DNA from: Schlegelella_A sp036263655
GTDB taxonomy: Bacteria > Pseudomonadota > Gammaproteobacteria > Burkholderiales > Burkholderiaceae_C
Length of the DNA: 64,000 nucleotides
Direction of reading: 5' to 3'
Assembly (NCBI GenBank): GCA_036263655.1
Contig: DATAGP010000053.1
Span: forward strand, 1 to 64,000
Positions 10,291 to 18,532 of the stretch are shown here, in pieces. Positions within the stretch are counted from its first letter, which is position 1; every line of letters starts with the position of its first letter. The position numbers and the translations under genes are program-made. The notes below the pieces were generated by a model. That model did not search any database, was not told the DNA's origin, and saw only the letters and a program-made list of their open reading frames with translations.

Positions 10291-10579
10291 ATGGCCGCAG
10301 CTCGGCGCGCTCTTGGGGCTCCTAGTGGCCTCACAGGTGACCCTAGGTGCCACCCGTAGCGAAGTCATGGCCTCGCGCTACCTCCGCTACCAGGTCTGCA
10401 TGGAGCGCACCTACGGCCAGGGCTACTACGCGAAGCTGGGCTTGGAGCCTGTAGTGAACCGCTGGGGGGTCTCTGAGCCGACCCTAAGGTCGCTCATGGT
10501 GCAGCCTGAAGCGGTGCAGAAGGTGGAGGCGCAGTGCCGGAAGGTGAACGAGTTGGGGACCGAGCCTCGGCCGCGGTAG
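10280..10579 (+). CDS. Small secreted protein
   Basis: 99 residues from a TTG start that overlaps the end of the lipoprotein gene. The N-terminus (LGALLGLLVASQVTLGA) resembles a Sec signal peptide. The mature part contains YLRYQVCMERTYGQGYYAKLG and two cysteines. The start is inferred from the signal peptide; an upstream ATG at 10244 is in frame but would place charged residues before the hydrophobic stretch. No family recognised. Confidence 0.45.
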   Translation: MGSRWPQLGALLGLLVASQVTLGATRSEVMASRYLRYQVCMERTYGQGYYAKLGLEPVVNRWGVSEPTLRSLMVQPEAVQKVEAQCRKVNELGTEPRPR

Positions 10580-10593
10580 CCTGGTAGTCAGCG

Positions 10594-10980
10594 GTGGGGC
10601 GCCCGACCAAGCGGCTCCACGTGGCGCTGTTGTCCTACTGCTTGGACCTCGCAGGTGGCGTACTTTGCATGTCGCTGACTCCCCGGACGACCGTGGCCTA
10701 CGTCGAATACCTGTTCGTTGCCGGTGTCGTTGCGTTCGTCATGGTCAGCCTTTGGGTGCTGTTCGGCCATCAGGATGCGGCCCAGATGCGGGCTTCCGAG
10801 GTGTCCCCGTCCAGAAGGACGAGCATCCATCAGGACCGCCTTGACTGCGCCCTGACCGGGGCATGCGTTGGGTCAATCGTTGGGTTCCTGGTGGGCTACG
10901 AGTTGGGGAACGCTGGGCAAGGGGTTGTCTTTGGGTCAGTTACGGTGGCCCTCCTCGGTGCCCTCGCTTGGAGGGACTGA
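10594..10980 (+). CDS. Membrane protein with C-terminal glycine-zipper domain
   Basis: 128 residues from GTG 10594. Predicted helices: YVEYLFVAGVVAFVMVSLWVLF around residues 37-58, then two hydrophobic helices in the last 50 residues (ALTGACVGSIVGFLVGYELG and VVFGSVTVALLGALAW). The last part is clearly related to the 51-residue protein at 8814-8969, so one appears to be a fusion or truncation of the other. The 28-residue product at 17183-17269 ends in a similar string (VALAVALLGRLLW). Confidence 0.55.
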   Translation: MGRPTKRLHVALLSYCLDLAGGVLCMSLTPRTTVAYVEYLFVAGVVAFVMVSLWVLFGHQDAAQMRASEVSPSRRTSIHQDRLDCALTGACVGSIVGFLVGYELGNAGQGVVFGSVTVALLGALAWRD

Positions 10981-11292
10981 GGCCCAGATTCCACTGAAGA
11001 TTTCCGAGGGGACTCTGATACACCGAGCCGGGCCATCTTCCCCCCGTGCCCCCCCTCGATTCCTGAGGGGCTGGGCAGGCCACAAGAAGGCGCCTGGGGT
11101 TGTCAATCCACCTATGCTCGGATCAACACGCAGCGGCATGAGGGACTACGAGCGCAGCAGAAGCAGGAGGCCACAGCGAGCGTCAGCAAGGGACGCGCCA
11201 GGAGCCCACAGGCGCCTCCGTGCAGCCGAGTTGATACCTGCCCTGCCTGAAGCTTCTGAATGGCTCCTAGAGGCTCTACGCGAGACGTAGGC
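10981..11292. other. Gap with no confident gene
   Basis: 312 bp between a rightward membrane-protein gene and the end of leftward recombinase genes. It holds one weak rightward open frame (11114-11290, 58 residues, very arginine-rich, MLGSTRSGMRDYERS start) that I do not call. No terminator with a T-run was seen. Confidence 0.4.
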
Positions 11293-11970
11293 CTATGCTG
11301 CTATCGCGAGCACTTTGTGCATCCTCGCCAGCACCCGCTGGAGCTGCACCAGGCCCCATTGACCGCCTCGAGGAGTCCTGCTCCCCACCTGGTTCAGCCT
11401 GTCCACCATGGTCCGCTGGGTGAGCCCTTCGGAGACGAAGCCGGCAAGGGTCGGGTGCATCTTGGCCGCGAACTGGGCAGCTTCCTGGGCTCGGACGTGG
11501 TTGTGCGGCCGGAGGTTCGCCAGGTTGCCAACGGGCCGGCCCGAGGCCTTCTTGGCCCTGAGTGCTTCGCCGATACGCAGGCTGATGCGCCGGCCCTCGG
11601 CCTCGGCCATAGTGGCGTATATGTGGAGCATGGTCCGGTCAGCCGTGGGGAAGTCACAGCATCGGAACTCCACTCCCTGCTCCATCAGCCCGCTGACGAA
11701 GTGAACGTTGCGCGCCAGTCGGTCCAGCTTGGCGATGAGAAGGACCGCCTTGCGACGCTTGGCCAGCTTGATGGCCTCGGCGAGCTTGGGACGCTTCTCG
11801 AGAGCGTTGCTGCCCTTGCCAGACTCATGCTCTTCGTACTCGGCGACCAAGGTGGCACCTGTGGTGGCCACGTAGCGGGCCACTGCTTCCCGCTGGGCTT
11901 CGATCCCGAGACCGGAGCGGCCCTGCTTGGCGGTGCTCACGCGCAGGTAGGAGACGACACGTTCACTCAT
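11293..11970 (-). CDS. Small serine recombinase (resolvase/invertase family)
   Basis: 225 residues. The catalytic domain has the nucleophile serine in YLRVSTAKQ near residue 10, the AKLDRLARN motif around residue 80 and the AEAEGRRISLRIGEAL helix. A C-terminal region of about 70 residues (SEGLTQRTMVDRLNQVG) looks like a helix-turn-helix/recombinase DNA-binding part. ATG 11970 is chosen because AAGGAG lies 7 nt upstream on the coding strand; GTG 11976 is an alternative. It overlaps the upstream recombinase gene by 8 nt, so the two are cotranscribed and perhaps translated together. Confidence 0.85.
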   Translation of the reverse strand: MSERVVSYLRVSTAKQGRSGLGIEAQREAVARYVATTGATLVAEYEEHESGKGSNALEKRPKLAEAIKLAKRRKAVLLIAKLDRLARNVHFVSGLMEQGVEFRCCDFPTADRTMLHIYATMAEAEGRRISLRIGEALRAKKASGRPVGNLANLRPHNHVRAQEAAQFAAKMHPTLAGFVSEGLTQRTMVDRLNQVGSRTPRGGQWGLVQLQRVLARMHKVLAIAA

Positions 11971-12796
11971 CACCACTCTCCTTGACTACCGATCCCGGCT
12001 GTACTCCGTATGTGGTCAGGCGTTCGCGGGCCCTACGCATGGCCTCCGCTTCGTCCAGTTCTAGTCTCGCCTCCGCCAAGGACTTCTCCTGGGATGATTT
12101 GAAGGCTGCCATACGCTGGGCCACCCCATGCCGCCGAGTCTTAGCGGCCTTGTCAGGGCTGCCGCGGCGCTCCTGCCCCACAGCCCGCTTCGTGAGCTTG
12201 GCTGCGTGAACTAGAGCGGGTCCGGCCCTAACGTAGCGGTACACGGTGTCTCGGCTAATCCCGAAGTCATGGGCGATCTTCGCAATGCTGTCGAGGGGGC
12301 GGCTATCAAGGCCCCTGAAGCGCTGCAGCAGGAGGGCCAACTGATCCGGGCCGAGCTTCAGCTTCCGACCGGTTGCCATGCGCTTGGCTGGACGGGGCTT
12401 CTTGATGCCTTCGCGTTGGCGCTCTGCATGACCAGCGGTGACGAAGCGGCTGCCAGCAGCGATGAGGGCAACCTCACGATCCAAGTAGAGCGGATCGCCA
12501 GGACTGAATGTGAGGCCCTCGGTGACGAACTCGACGGCGCCGCCCCTCTCAAGCACTTTCCGAAGGATGCCCTCAAGGTCTTCCATTGACCGAGCTAGCC
12601 GTTCCATGCTCTGGACCACCAGGGTATCTCCAGGCTTGAGGGATGAGACCGCCGCTGCACGCTGGGGTCGCCTGTGATCCTTCGGACCTCGCTGCTCTTT
12701 GAACGTCACATCCTCGCCGGCCCAAGCGAGTTGGACAAGATCGTCGGGACCATCGGCAGGCGATGTCCGCACGTAGGCGATGCGTCGAGATTTCAT
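11963..12796 (-). CDS. Serine recombinase-like protein with HTH domain
   Basis: 277 residues. The N-terminus matches the serine recombinase fold: nucleophile in AYVRTSPAD near residue 12, GDTLVVQSMERLARS with the conserved arginine, and AERQREGI. The central segment LDSIAKIAHDFGISRDTVYRYVRAG is a Hin-like helix-turn-helix. The long basic C-terminal tail (about 80 residues, ending QPGSVVKESGDE) is unusual. The catalytic domain looks more diverged than that of its downstream partner, so it may be a regulator or accessory subunit. ATG 12796 fits the domain start. It is divergent from the 12957 gene. Confidence 0.78.
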   Translation of the reverse strand: MKSRRIAYVRTSPADGPDDLVQLAWAGEDVTFKEQRGPKDHRRPQRAAAVSSLKPGDTLVVQSMERLARSMEDLEGILRKVLERGGAVEFVTEGLTFSPGDPLYLDREVALIAAGSRFVTAGHAERQREGIKKPRPAKRMATGRKLKLGPDQLALLLQRFRGLDSRPLDSIAKIAHDFGISRDTVYRYVRAGPALVHAAKLTKRAVGQERRGSPDKAAKTRRHGVAQRMAAFKSSQEKSLAEARLELDEAEAMRRARERLTTYGVQPGSVVKESGDE

Positions 12797-12956
12797 CGCT
12801 CCACTGTAGAGCAAAGGGGCGCTGAAGTGTCAGAAATATGTAGGTCTCAATCGACACTGATTTTGGCTAGTGCTGGAGCCATTTTTGGTCTGCACATGTT
12901 CCAAGAACCTCTCCCACCCTAGAACAAAGTTGAAACACCTCCAATCCTCCACCCGT

Positions 12957-13355
12957 ATGTCCACCTCAACCAATACCGCTGGGCCGGCGCCCATCAGCGT
13001 CCTGCACACCCTGCACCGCATCCTTGTGGTCAATCTCCTGGAGCGTCTGAGCAAGCCCAGAGTGGGCCTCGAGACACTCAAGGTGGCGCGCCGAGTCCTC
13101 GTGGACAACCGCCAAGTGCTGCCCTTCGGGACCTCTCGACGGGATCGCATGGCGCTGCAGACGCTGCATCGCGAGTACTGCGCAGGCTTGGCTGCGGCCA
13201 TGAAGTCACAGCTCGTGTCGGCAACCACCTTGGCTGAGGCCAGGGCCTGGCTGACCGTCAACGGTGTCACTGCGGAACAGATGGGCGGATGGGACCTTGA
13301 GGGCGCCTCAGAGGCCATCAAGCGCATGCCTGACCTGCCGTTCCTGCCGCACTGA
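12957..13355 (+). CDS. Hypothetical protein with small-terminase-like pattern
   Basis: 132 residues. The segment LLERLSKPRVGLETLKVARRVLVDN and the terminal DLPFLPH resemble, by eye, the layout of podovirus small terminase subunits, which recognise phage DNA for packaging. The similarity is weak and no large terminase is present. In-frame GTG 12870 would add 29 residues of less typical sequence; ATG 12957 is preferred although no ribosome-binding site is seen. It is the first gene of the rightward helicase block. Confidence 0.5.
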   Translation: MSTSTNTAGPAPISVLHTLHRILVVNLLERLSKPRVGLETLKVARRVLVDNRQVLPFGTSRRDRMALQTLHREYCAGLAAAMKSQLVSATTLAEARAWLTVNGVTAEQMGGWDLEGASEAIKRMPDLPFLPH

Positions 13356-13459
13356 ACTTCGGCGGTCTGTGTGCCCTTGGGCTGGGGGTTTTGCCCCGAT
13401 GCCGGCTACCGCTCTCCGAACTGAACAACTAACGCGAGCCCCTGAGGGGGATACACGGC

Positions 13460-15220
13460 ATGACCAGCAACTTCTTCCTGACGCGTCCTGTGACTCTCCA
13501 GTCGTTCGCCCTGTCCGCTCCGGTGGGCTCCGGCAAGACGCGTGCAGCCATCGAGTACATCGCCAAGCCGCACCTCAAGGACCAGAACTTCATCTATGTG
13601 GCCCCAACGGTTGACCTCATCAAGCAGACCGCCGGTGATCTTCGGAAGAAGCTGGCCGCTGCGCCTGGACATGAGGTCCGCAACGTCAACCTGATTCACT
13701 CGACTAGAGACGATGAGGAGGCGAGGCACGGCCCTGTTGGAGTCGAGGCCCTTGACCGCATCAACGAAGTCGATGGGCACGAAGGCCAAGTAGTGATCGT
13801 GACGACCAAGACGTTCCTGACGATCCTTTCAGCCATCCGAAGCCCGGGCATCTGGCATGTGATCCTGGACGAGGCCTTCTCGCCTGCCACCTTCCAACAG
13901 TTCAGCCTCGGCTACGACATCGGCGACGGCTGGCAGTACTTCACTGACGTGTTCGACATTGACACTGAGCAAGGCCACCGCATAGTCCCCCGGGAGGGCA
14001 AGCGGGACTTGGTGAGGGACATAGCAGCCGGTCGCGTCAATCGCACTGGGGAGAAGTACACGCCCCTGCGGCCCATCGCGGAGCAAGCGTCCAACCCTGC
14101 ACTCCGGTGTGAGCTGGTGTTGACGGACAAGGCCAAGAGCCTGTTGGGCGGGAGCATTCCGTCTGTCGCTGGGGATAAGGACAACGTGCTCTCGTTCGCC
14201 AGCTACGTGGCCCCTGAGTACTTCGCAGGCTTCTTCGAGGTCCTCTTCCTGTCAGCTCTCTTCGAGCAGACGGTCCTCTATCACCTGTGGACCAAGGCCT
14301 TGGGGGTGACCTTCACGCGCCACCAGGGATTTCCTGAGGAGTTCCTGAGGGACACCCATGGGGAGCAGGGACGGTTCATTGAGGTCGGTCACCTGCTACA
14401 CGAGGGCGACAACGCATCGAAGCACAACCTGTCCAGGAACATCTTTACTGGTGAGCCGGAGGAGGGACAGAAGGGTGTGAGGGTCATCGACAGACTGGTT
14501 GCAGACGCTGCACTCCACTTCGGTGCTAATCGATTCCTCCTCCAGGTCAACAAGGAGTACGGGTATGAGACCGGGACACCTCTGTTCCCTCAGAACGCTG
14601 AACGCATCCCAACCTTCGCCCATGGCCGCAACAAGTGGGCTGACTACGACAACGTTGCTGCCTTGGCAGTGACGAACCCCAACCCGCAGCAGATGGAGTG
14701 GGTGATGAGTCGCACAGGCATGTCAGCTTCGGAGGTGACCCACTCCTACAGAATCCATACCAGCTACCAGGCGTTCGGCCGCTGCTCCATCCGCAACTCC
14801 GTACCGACGACATCCAGCAAGAGGTGTCTGACCATAGGTGCTGCTGATGCAAGGTTTATCGCGGCTCAGTTCCCCGGTTCACGGTGGCTGGGGAAGGTTG
14901 GCTCCATGCCCCCCTTGAGGGAACTAGGAGGCCACGACAAGGCCCCCTCGGTGACCGATGAGACCGCTCAGACCATCAGGGAGTACCTCAACAAGCTGGA
15001 CCACAACGTTTCGACCATCAGCATTCGGTCGGTCAAGGGTGTCCTACAGCCCGATGTGCTCTCAGGAACGTGGACTCGAGCCACCACTAGAGCATGTCAT
15101 CGCGGCAGTGGCTGGATGAAGGAAGGTCAACGCTTCATACGGGTTGGCGCTGCCTACTTTGGCTTTGAGAGCCACCAAGGGGATGACGATCAAACGTCAC
15201 CATCTCACCTTACTGAATAG
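13460..15220 (+). CDS. SF2-type DEAD/DEAH-like helicase of the comM element
   Basis: 586 residues. Motif I is APVGSGKTRAAI (around residue 20), Ia VAPTVDLIKQT (around 50), motif II VILDEAF (around 137), a motif III candidate LFLSALFEQ (around 270) and motif VI SYQAFGRCSIR (around 440). Together these define an SF2 ATPase. No nuclease, primase or zinc domain was recognised, and the last 100 residues are unassigned. ATG 13460 has a GGGGGA ribosome-binding site about 8 nt upstream. Likely role is replication or DNA processing of the element; whether it drives autonomous replication is not shown. Confidence 0.75.
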   Translation: MTSNFFLTRPVTLQSFALSAPVGSGKTRAAIEYIAKPHLKDQNFIYVAPTVDLIKQTAGDLRKKLAAAPGHEVRNVNLIHSTRDDEEARHGPVGVEALDRINEVDGHEGQVVIVTTKTFLTILSAIRSPGIWHVILDEAFSPATFQQFSLGYDIGDGWQYFTDVFDIDTEQGHRIVPREGKRDLVRDIAAGRVNRTGEKYTPLRPIAEQASNPALRCELVLTDKAKSLLGGSIPSVAGDKDNVLSFASYVAPEYFAGFFEVLFLSALFEQTVLYHLWTKALGVTFTRHQGFPEEFLRDTHGEQGRFIEVGHLLHEGDNASKHNLSRNIFTGEPEEGQKGVRVIDRLVADAALHFGANRFLLQVNKEYGYETGTPLFPQNAERIPTFAHGRNKWADYDNVAALAVTNPNPQQMEWVMSRTGMSASEVTHSYRIHTSYQAFGRCSIRNSVPTTSSKRCLTIGAADARFIAAQFPGSRWLGKVGSMPPLRELGGHDKAPSVTDETAQTIREYLNKLDHNVSTISIRSVKGVLQPDVLSGTWTRATTRACHRGSGWMKEGQRFIRVGAAYFGFESHQGDDDQTSPSHLTE

Positions 15221-15391
15221 GTCCCCGTTGAGGTGTTTGCTCCGTGCCCTACGGATGCTGTGCCACGTCGCCTCCCCGTTGATTCAACAGTCTGCCCTCC
15301 AGTTCGTCTGATGTCGCCCCCGAGGGGACAACCGCATCAGGTGTGCTGGAGGGTGGGCCTGTTGGCCATCCACCAGATAACCACCATCACC

Positions 15392-16117
15392 ATGACCACA
15401 CGAGATTTCATGACGCGAATGTCCGCCAACTCCTTTGCCATGTGCGAGGTTCCTGGCTGCCAGAAGCATCGATACCACTTCAACCCCTGGTGCCAAGCTC
15501 ACTCCCAACAGAAGTACCGCCTTGGTCATCCCCAAGCTACCGCTCTGCGGCCCACAGCCTGGGCCTCCCGGAAGAAGGAAGTGAAGGAGTTGCTGTCTAC
15601 CCAGCCTGGCCATCCTGGCTTGGTCGCCGCTCTTCAGTACCTCGAGAAGCTCCTGAGGGATGCTGAGGCGTCAGACGGCGCCTTCAAGGGGGCTATCGAG
15701 CTTGGGAGACTGGCCAGAAGTGGTGTCACTCCTCTGGAGGTGTTCATCGAGCTGGCATCCTGCTTCTGCTACATCAAGGACCATCCCGCGTGCCTACCTG
15801 CCGATGACGGTACTGCGCCGCGGTATGCGATGGCTCGAGCTGTGATCGGTCTGGCTCCCCGGCCAAGGAAGACCTCCTCGGGTTCACTGTCGAGAACGAC
15901 ATCGACCACGTACTCCGCCAAGCCCATGGGGCCTGACATCCGGGCAGTCGGCGAGATGCTGACAAGGACCTTGAACCCGGTGCTGATCCAGGTCTACCTT
16001 GCCATTGAGGCCAGGGAGGCCAACAAGGCTGCTGTCGTCGCCGACATGCGGATGCCTTTCGCTCCGCCCACTGCTGCACTCGTCGAAGAACTTGCTCACT
16101 CCTGCTCCCTGAAGTAG
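15392..16117 (+). CDS. Zinc-finger (Cys3-His type) hypothetical protein
   Basis: About 241 residues. Near the N-terminus, CEVPGCQKHRYHFNPWCQAH has the C-x4-C-x9-C-x2-H spacing of small zinc fingers found in HNH endonucleases and phage DNA-binding proteins. No downstream HNH catalytic motif is evident. The rest is helical with a conserved-looking SGVTPLEVFIELA segment. The frame is open back to 15233, so the start is uncertain; ATG 15392 is taken as the first that leaves the finger intact. A strong terminator follows. It lies directly after the helicase gene. Confidence 0.55.
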   Translation: MTTRDFMTRMSANSFAMCEVPGCQKHRYHFNPWCQAHSQQKYRLGHPQATALRPTAWASRKKEVKELLSTQPGHPGLVAALQYLEKLLRDAEASDGAFKGAIELGRLARSGVTPLEVFIELASCFCYIKDHPACLPADDGTAPRYAMARAVIGLAPRPRKTSSGSLSRTTSTTYSAKPMGPDIRAVGEMLTRTLNPVLIQVYLAIEAREANKAAVVADMRMPFAPPTAALVEELAHSCSLK

Positions 16118-16178
16118 TGGCCCCATAGCGCCCTCTTCGCACACACCCCATCACGCTCGCCCCACCTCGGGGCGCCCA

Positions 16179-16226
16179 AAGGTCCACCCTGTCACTGCAT
16201 GGCCGCAGGGGTGGGCCTTCTCTTTT
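16179..16226 (+). terminator. Rho-independent terminator after the helicase block
   Basis: Long imperfect stem (AAGGTCCACCCTG / CAGGGGTGGGCCTT, one mismatch and one bulge) with a 14-nt loop and a CTCTTTT tail. It separates the helicase/zinc-finger unit from the next gene chain. Confidence 0.75.
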
Positions 16227-16253
16227 CCTGGCCGCGCAAATGAAAGCTCTCTG

Positions 16254-17186
16254 ATGAGCAACGCAGAAGATCGAGTCACCGTCAACGAAGCTGTTGGCGT
16301 CATCCGTGCAACCGCCGTCCCTGACCGCAACGGTAGAGGCATCGATATTCCTACTCAGTTCGAGCCCACCCGCGTCCACGGGTCACCCAACACGGTCTCC
16401 GCGAGTGCAGACGAACGGGTAGGCCAAGGAGTCATGGCTACGGTCCGCAGCAACACGGGCTCCGCTCGGATCGACAAGTCCAGCACCGTCGACATCGGCG
16501 GTATGCGGGTCAGCTTGCCCGTCGCTGAGACCCTTGGAGCCATCACCCGCAACGCTAACGGCATCTACGAAGACGTAGGCGGAGCGTCTGCACCTGGCCT
16601 GGGGCAGCAGCTCGAGCAGGAAGCCCAGGCACAGCAGCAAGAGGCTGCCTACGTACCGGAGCTCTTCGACCCGGCCACGGAGGCCCAGTGGGCTGCGGAG
16701 ATTGCCCCGCTGCCGCAGTTCAGCTTCGACAGTGCCGCTGCCTTGGCCGCCGTAGCTGTAACGGATGCCGACAGCTATGACACCTGGGACAGCCTATCAA
16801 TCCGTCTTGCCAAAGATGCAGGCATCGAGCCGGACCAAGCTGCCGAGCTGGTGGAGATGGGATACCGGAACTACGAGGGACAAACGGCCAAGGCAATTGC
16901 CACGGTCGGTGTCGACTCAGCAGACAAGAAAAACTTCTACTCGTGGCTTCAAGAGACGAAGCCCGCCGAGCTGACCAAGGCGACACAGCAACTCATCGGT
17001 ATCCGCCAGACCTCGCAGTTCAAGGCTCTGGCAGTTCAGTACCTGACTGAGAAGCACACTGCCCAGCTTCCTGAGTGGCGAGCACGCGGCTTCACCAACA
17101 GCACCGTCGACAGGAAAACGGGTGCGCTGCTCGTGGGCATGCCCGGCCGTGGTCTTGTGGACGCACGAGAGCTGCTGAACAAGTGA
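16254..17186 (+). CDS. Hypothetical protein, first gene of an overlapping chain
   Basis: 310 residues, acidic and glutamine/alanine-rich in the middle (GQQLEQEAQAQQQEAAYVPELF around residues 118-140). No signal peptide. The C-terminal third (KNFYSWLQETKPAELTKATQQLIG onward) looks like a folded helical domain. Family not recognised; an extended N-terminus with a helical, low-complexity core could suit a phage scaffold or structural-accessory protein, but this is a guess. Its TGA stop overlaps a GTG start (GTGA), beginning a run of four overlapping genes. Confidence 0.65.
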   Translation: MSNAEDRVTVNEAVGVIRATAVPDRNGRGIDIPTQFEPTRVHGSPNTVSASADERVGQGVMATVRSNTGSARIDKSSTVDIGGMRVSLPVAETLGAITRNANGIYEDVGGASAPGLGQQLEQEAQAQQQEAAYVPELFDPATEAQWAAEIAPLPQFSFDSAAALAAVAVTDADSYDTWDSLSIRLAKDAGIEPDQAAELVEMGYRNYEGQTAKAIATVGVDSADKKNFYSWLQETKPAELTKATQQLIGIRQTSQFKALAVQYLTEKHTAQLPEWRARGFTNSTVDRKTGALLVGMPGRGLVDARELLNK

Positions 17187-17269
17187 CGCACCGCCTCTAC
17201 CTGGTGACCCCTGAGGGTCCCCAATGGGTGGCCCTAGCGGTGGCCCTCCTAGGGCGCCTGCTGTGGTGA
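17183..17269 (+). CDS. 28-residue membrane peptide, translationally coupled
   Basis: Starts at a GTG that shares bases with the previous stop (GTGA at 17183-17186). Encodes MTHRLYLVTPEGPQW followed by a hydrophobic stretch (VALAVALLGRLLW). The tail resembles the C-termini of the glycine-zipper proteins at 8814 and 10594. Its own stop overlaps the next GTG start. Overlap at both ends is the main support; the function is unknown. Confidence 0.4.
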   Translation: MTHRLYLVTPEGPQWVALAVALLGRLLW

Positions 17270-17478
17270 CTGTGGCCCCCACGAGGACCGCGGAGATTCA
17301 GGTGGGCGCCGAAGGGTGCCTGCTCCAGCTTCCCCGAGCTGGGCTCCTCTTCTGTACGGTCCCCTTCCGCCTCGGCGGGTGCGCCTATGCGGACCGCTTC
17401 CCCCACCGGGTGCAGCCCCACTCAGCCCTCCAGCTCTCAGCCAAGAGGTCGGGAGTGCTCACAGTAAGGCCACAGTAA
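17266..17478 (+). CDS. 70-residue hypothetical protein, translationally coupled
   Basis: Starts at GTG 17266, overlapping the previous stop (GTGA), and ends in TAA overlapping the following ATG (TAATG). About 70 residues beginning MTVAPTRTAEIQVGAEGC with three cysteines and a mostly beta pattern. No family recognised. The start/stop overlaps on both sides support it despite its size. Confidence 0.45.
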   Translation: MTVAPTRTAEIQVGAEGCLLQLPRAGLLFCTVPFRLGGCAYADRFPHRVQPHSALQLSAKRSGVLTVRPQ

Positions 17479-17867
17479 TGGACCGTCTCACACCCACGGA
17501 GACCCTTGAGTGCGCCATAGGAGGAGAAGCAGGGAACCTGAAAGTCCCCTACGAGCTCCTCGAGTCCCTCTGCGGAGGGGCTGCAGTAGATGGGGCGCTC
17601 ATCACGCCCACTCTCCGCTGCACCATCTGGCGAACCGGCAAGTCATTCCCCACCGTCAAACATGCCAAGTCCCGCATCCTGGGCTTCATGGACCTCAAGC
17701 CCGGGGACACCCTGAGCATCGAGCCTATTTCCGGCAGTGCTGGTCGGGTGCGTGTCGTCCCTGTCGTGAAGGGCTGCCCCAGCCTCTACACGCCACAGCC
17801 GCGGCCATGGTCCTCTAGAGACGCTGGCCGGATTACCTGCAAGCCGACGAAGCCTCCTGCTCGTTAG
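17478..17867 (+). CDS. Hypothetical protein, last gene of the overlapping chain
   Basis: 129 residues from ATG 17478, with TAAGG 8 nt upstream inside the previous gene. The centre (SRILGFMDLKPGDTLSIEPISGSAGRVRVVPV) resembles AbrB/MazE-like or other small beta-barrel DNA-binding folds in its LKPGDTLSIEP turn, but this is only a pattern likeness. A basic tail follows. The last member of the chain that starts at 16254. Confidence 0.55.
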   Translation: MDRLTPTETLECAIGGEAGNLKVPYELLESLCGGAAVDGALITPTLRCTIWRTGKSFPTVKHAKSRILGFMDLKPGDTLSIEPISGSAGRVRVVPVVKGCPSLYTPQPRPWSSRDAGRITCKPTKPPAR

Positions 17868-17892
17868 GTTCATCAACAAACAAAAGCAGCCT

Positions 17893-17916
17893 CAGCGGTC
17901 CTCTAGGGACCTGCTG
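17893..17916. promoter_or_regulatory. Hairpin in the gap before the 17940 gene
   Basis: CAGC-GGTCC, loop TCTAG, GGACC-T-GCTG: a nine-pair stem with one bulge. No T-run follows, so it may act on translation of the next gene or be a weak terminator. Confidence 0.35.
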
Positions 17917-17939
17917 GGGCCTTCCCACATCCTCATTCA

Positions 17940-18392
17940 ATGACCATCACCATCAAGACCTACAGCACCGGCGCCCATGACCACGCAGTCAAGCGGCTCG
18001 GCGAGACCGGAGGCCACCTGTGGCTGATCAATCCCCCTGAGGCCGCCATCACGGATCACTACCAAGGCGTCAACCCAGACACCCTAGGCCGCCCCGGGAC
18101 CACCGTCGAAGGCACTGCCGTAGATGCGCCCGCTCACCGTGCCGTGTGCGTCAATGCCTACGTCAATGGAGCAAACGTCACCCTGTCCATTGAAACCAGA
18201 GCGGACGAGGGGGCCGAGTGGGTATCCGCAGGGGACTTCGAGTGGCCCAATGGGGAACGAGCTGGCCTTAGGTTCACCTCGGACGAGCCCTGCCAGTGGC
18301 GCCCTGTGTTCACCTTCAGGGATGCAGTGCGGAACGTGGAGGCCTTTAGTCAGGTGCGGGGAACTAGTCGACACACCCGTACTGATCACTAG
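17940..18392 (+). CDS. Hypothetical protein
   Basis: 150 residues. N-terminus MTITIKTYSTGAHDHAVKRLG, then a beta-rich body (VCVNAYVNGANVTLSIETRADEG). No signal peptide, membrane segment or known motif. It could be a small virion-associated or regulatory protein of the element; nothing in the sequence decides. Confidence 0.5.
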   Translation: MTITIKTYSTGAHDHAVKRLGETGGHLWLINPPEAAITDHYQGVNPDTLGRPGTTVEGTAVDAPAHRAVCVNAYVNGANVTLSIETRADEGAEWVSAGDFEWPNGERAGLRFTSDEPCQWRPVFTFRDAVRNVEAFSQVRGTSRHTRTDH

Positions 18393-18532
18393 GCCTTATC
18401 CGCCGGAAAGGACCACGCCTGACAGTACTACCGGACCGGCACGGGGATTGGCGATGCAAGCTCGCAACGCGGCGCTCGACAGATGACAAGCCTCTGGATA
18501 TTGTTGTACGCCTCTCTCTCCATGGAGCGAAC

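Noticed and set aside
11114..11290. 58-codon arginine-rich frame in the gap after 10980
   Set aside because: No ribosome-binding site, no similarity, and biased composition; probably non-coding.
13440..13452. CCCTGAGGG strings in the element as a regulatory repeat family
   Set aside because: Several copies occur, but some lie inside genes as Pro-Glu codons and others are ribosome-binding sequences, with no regular spacing.
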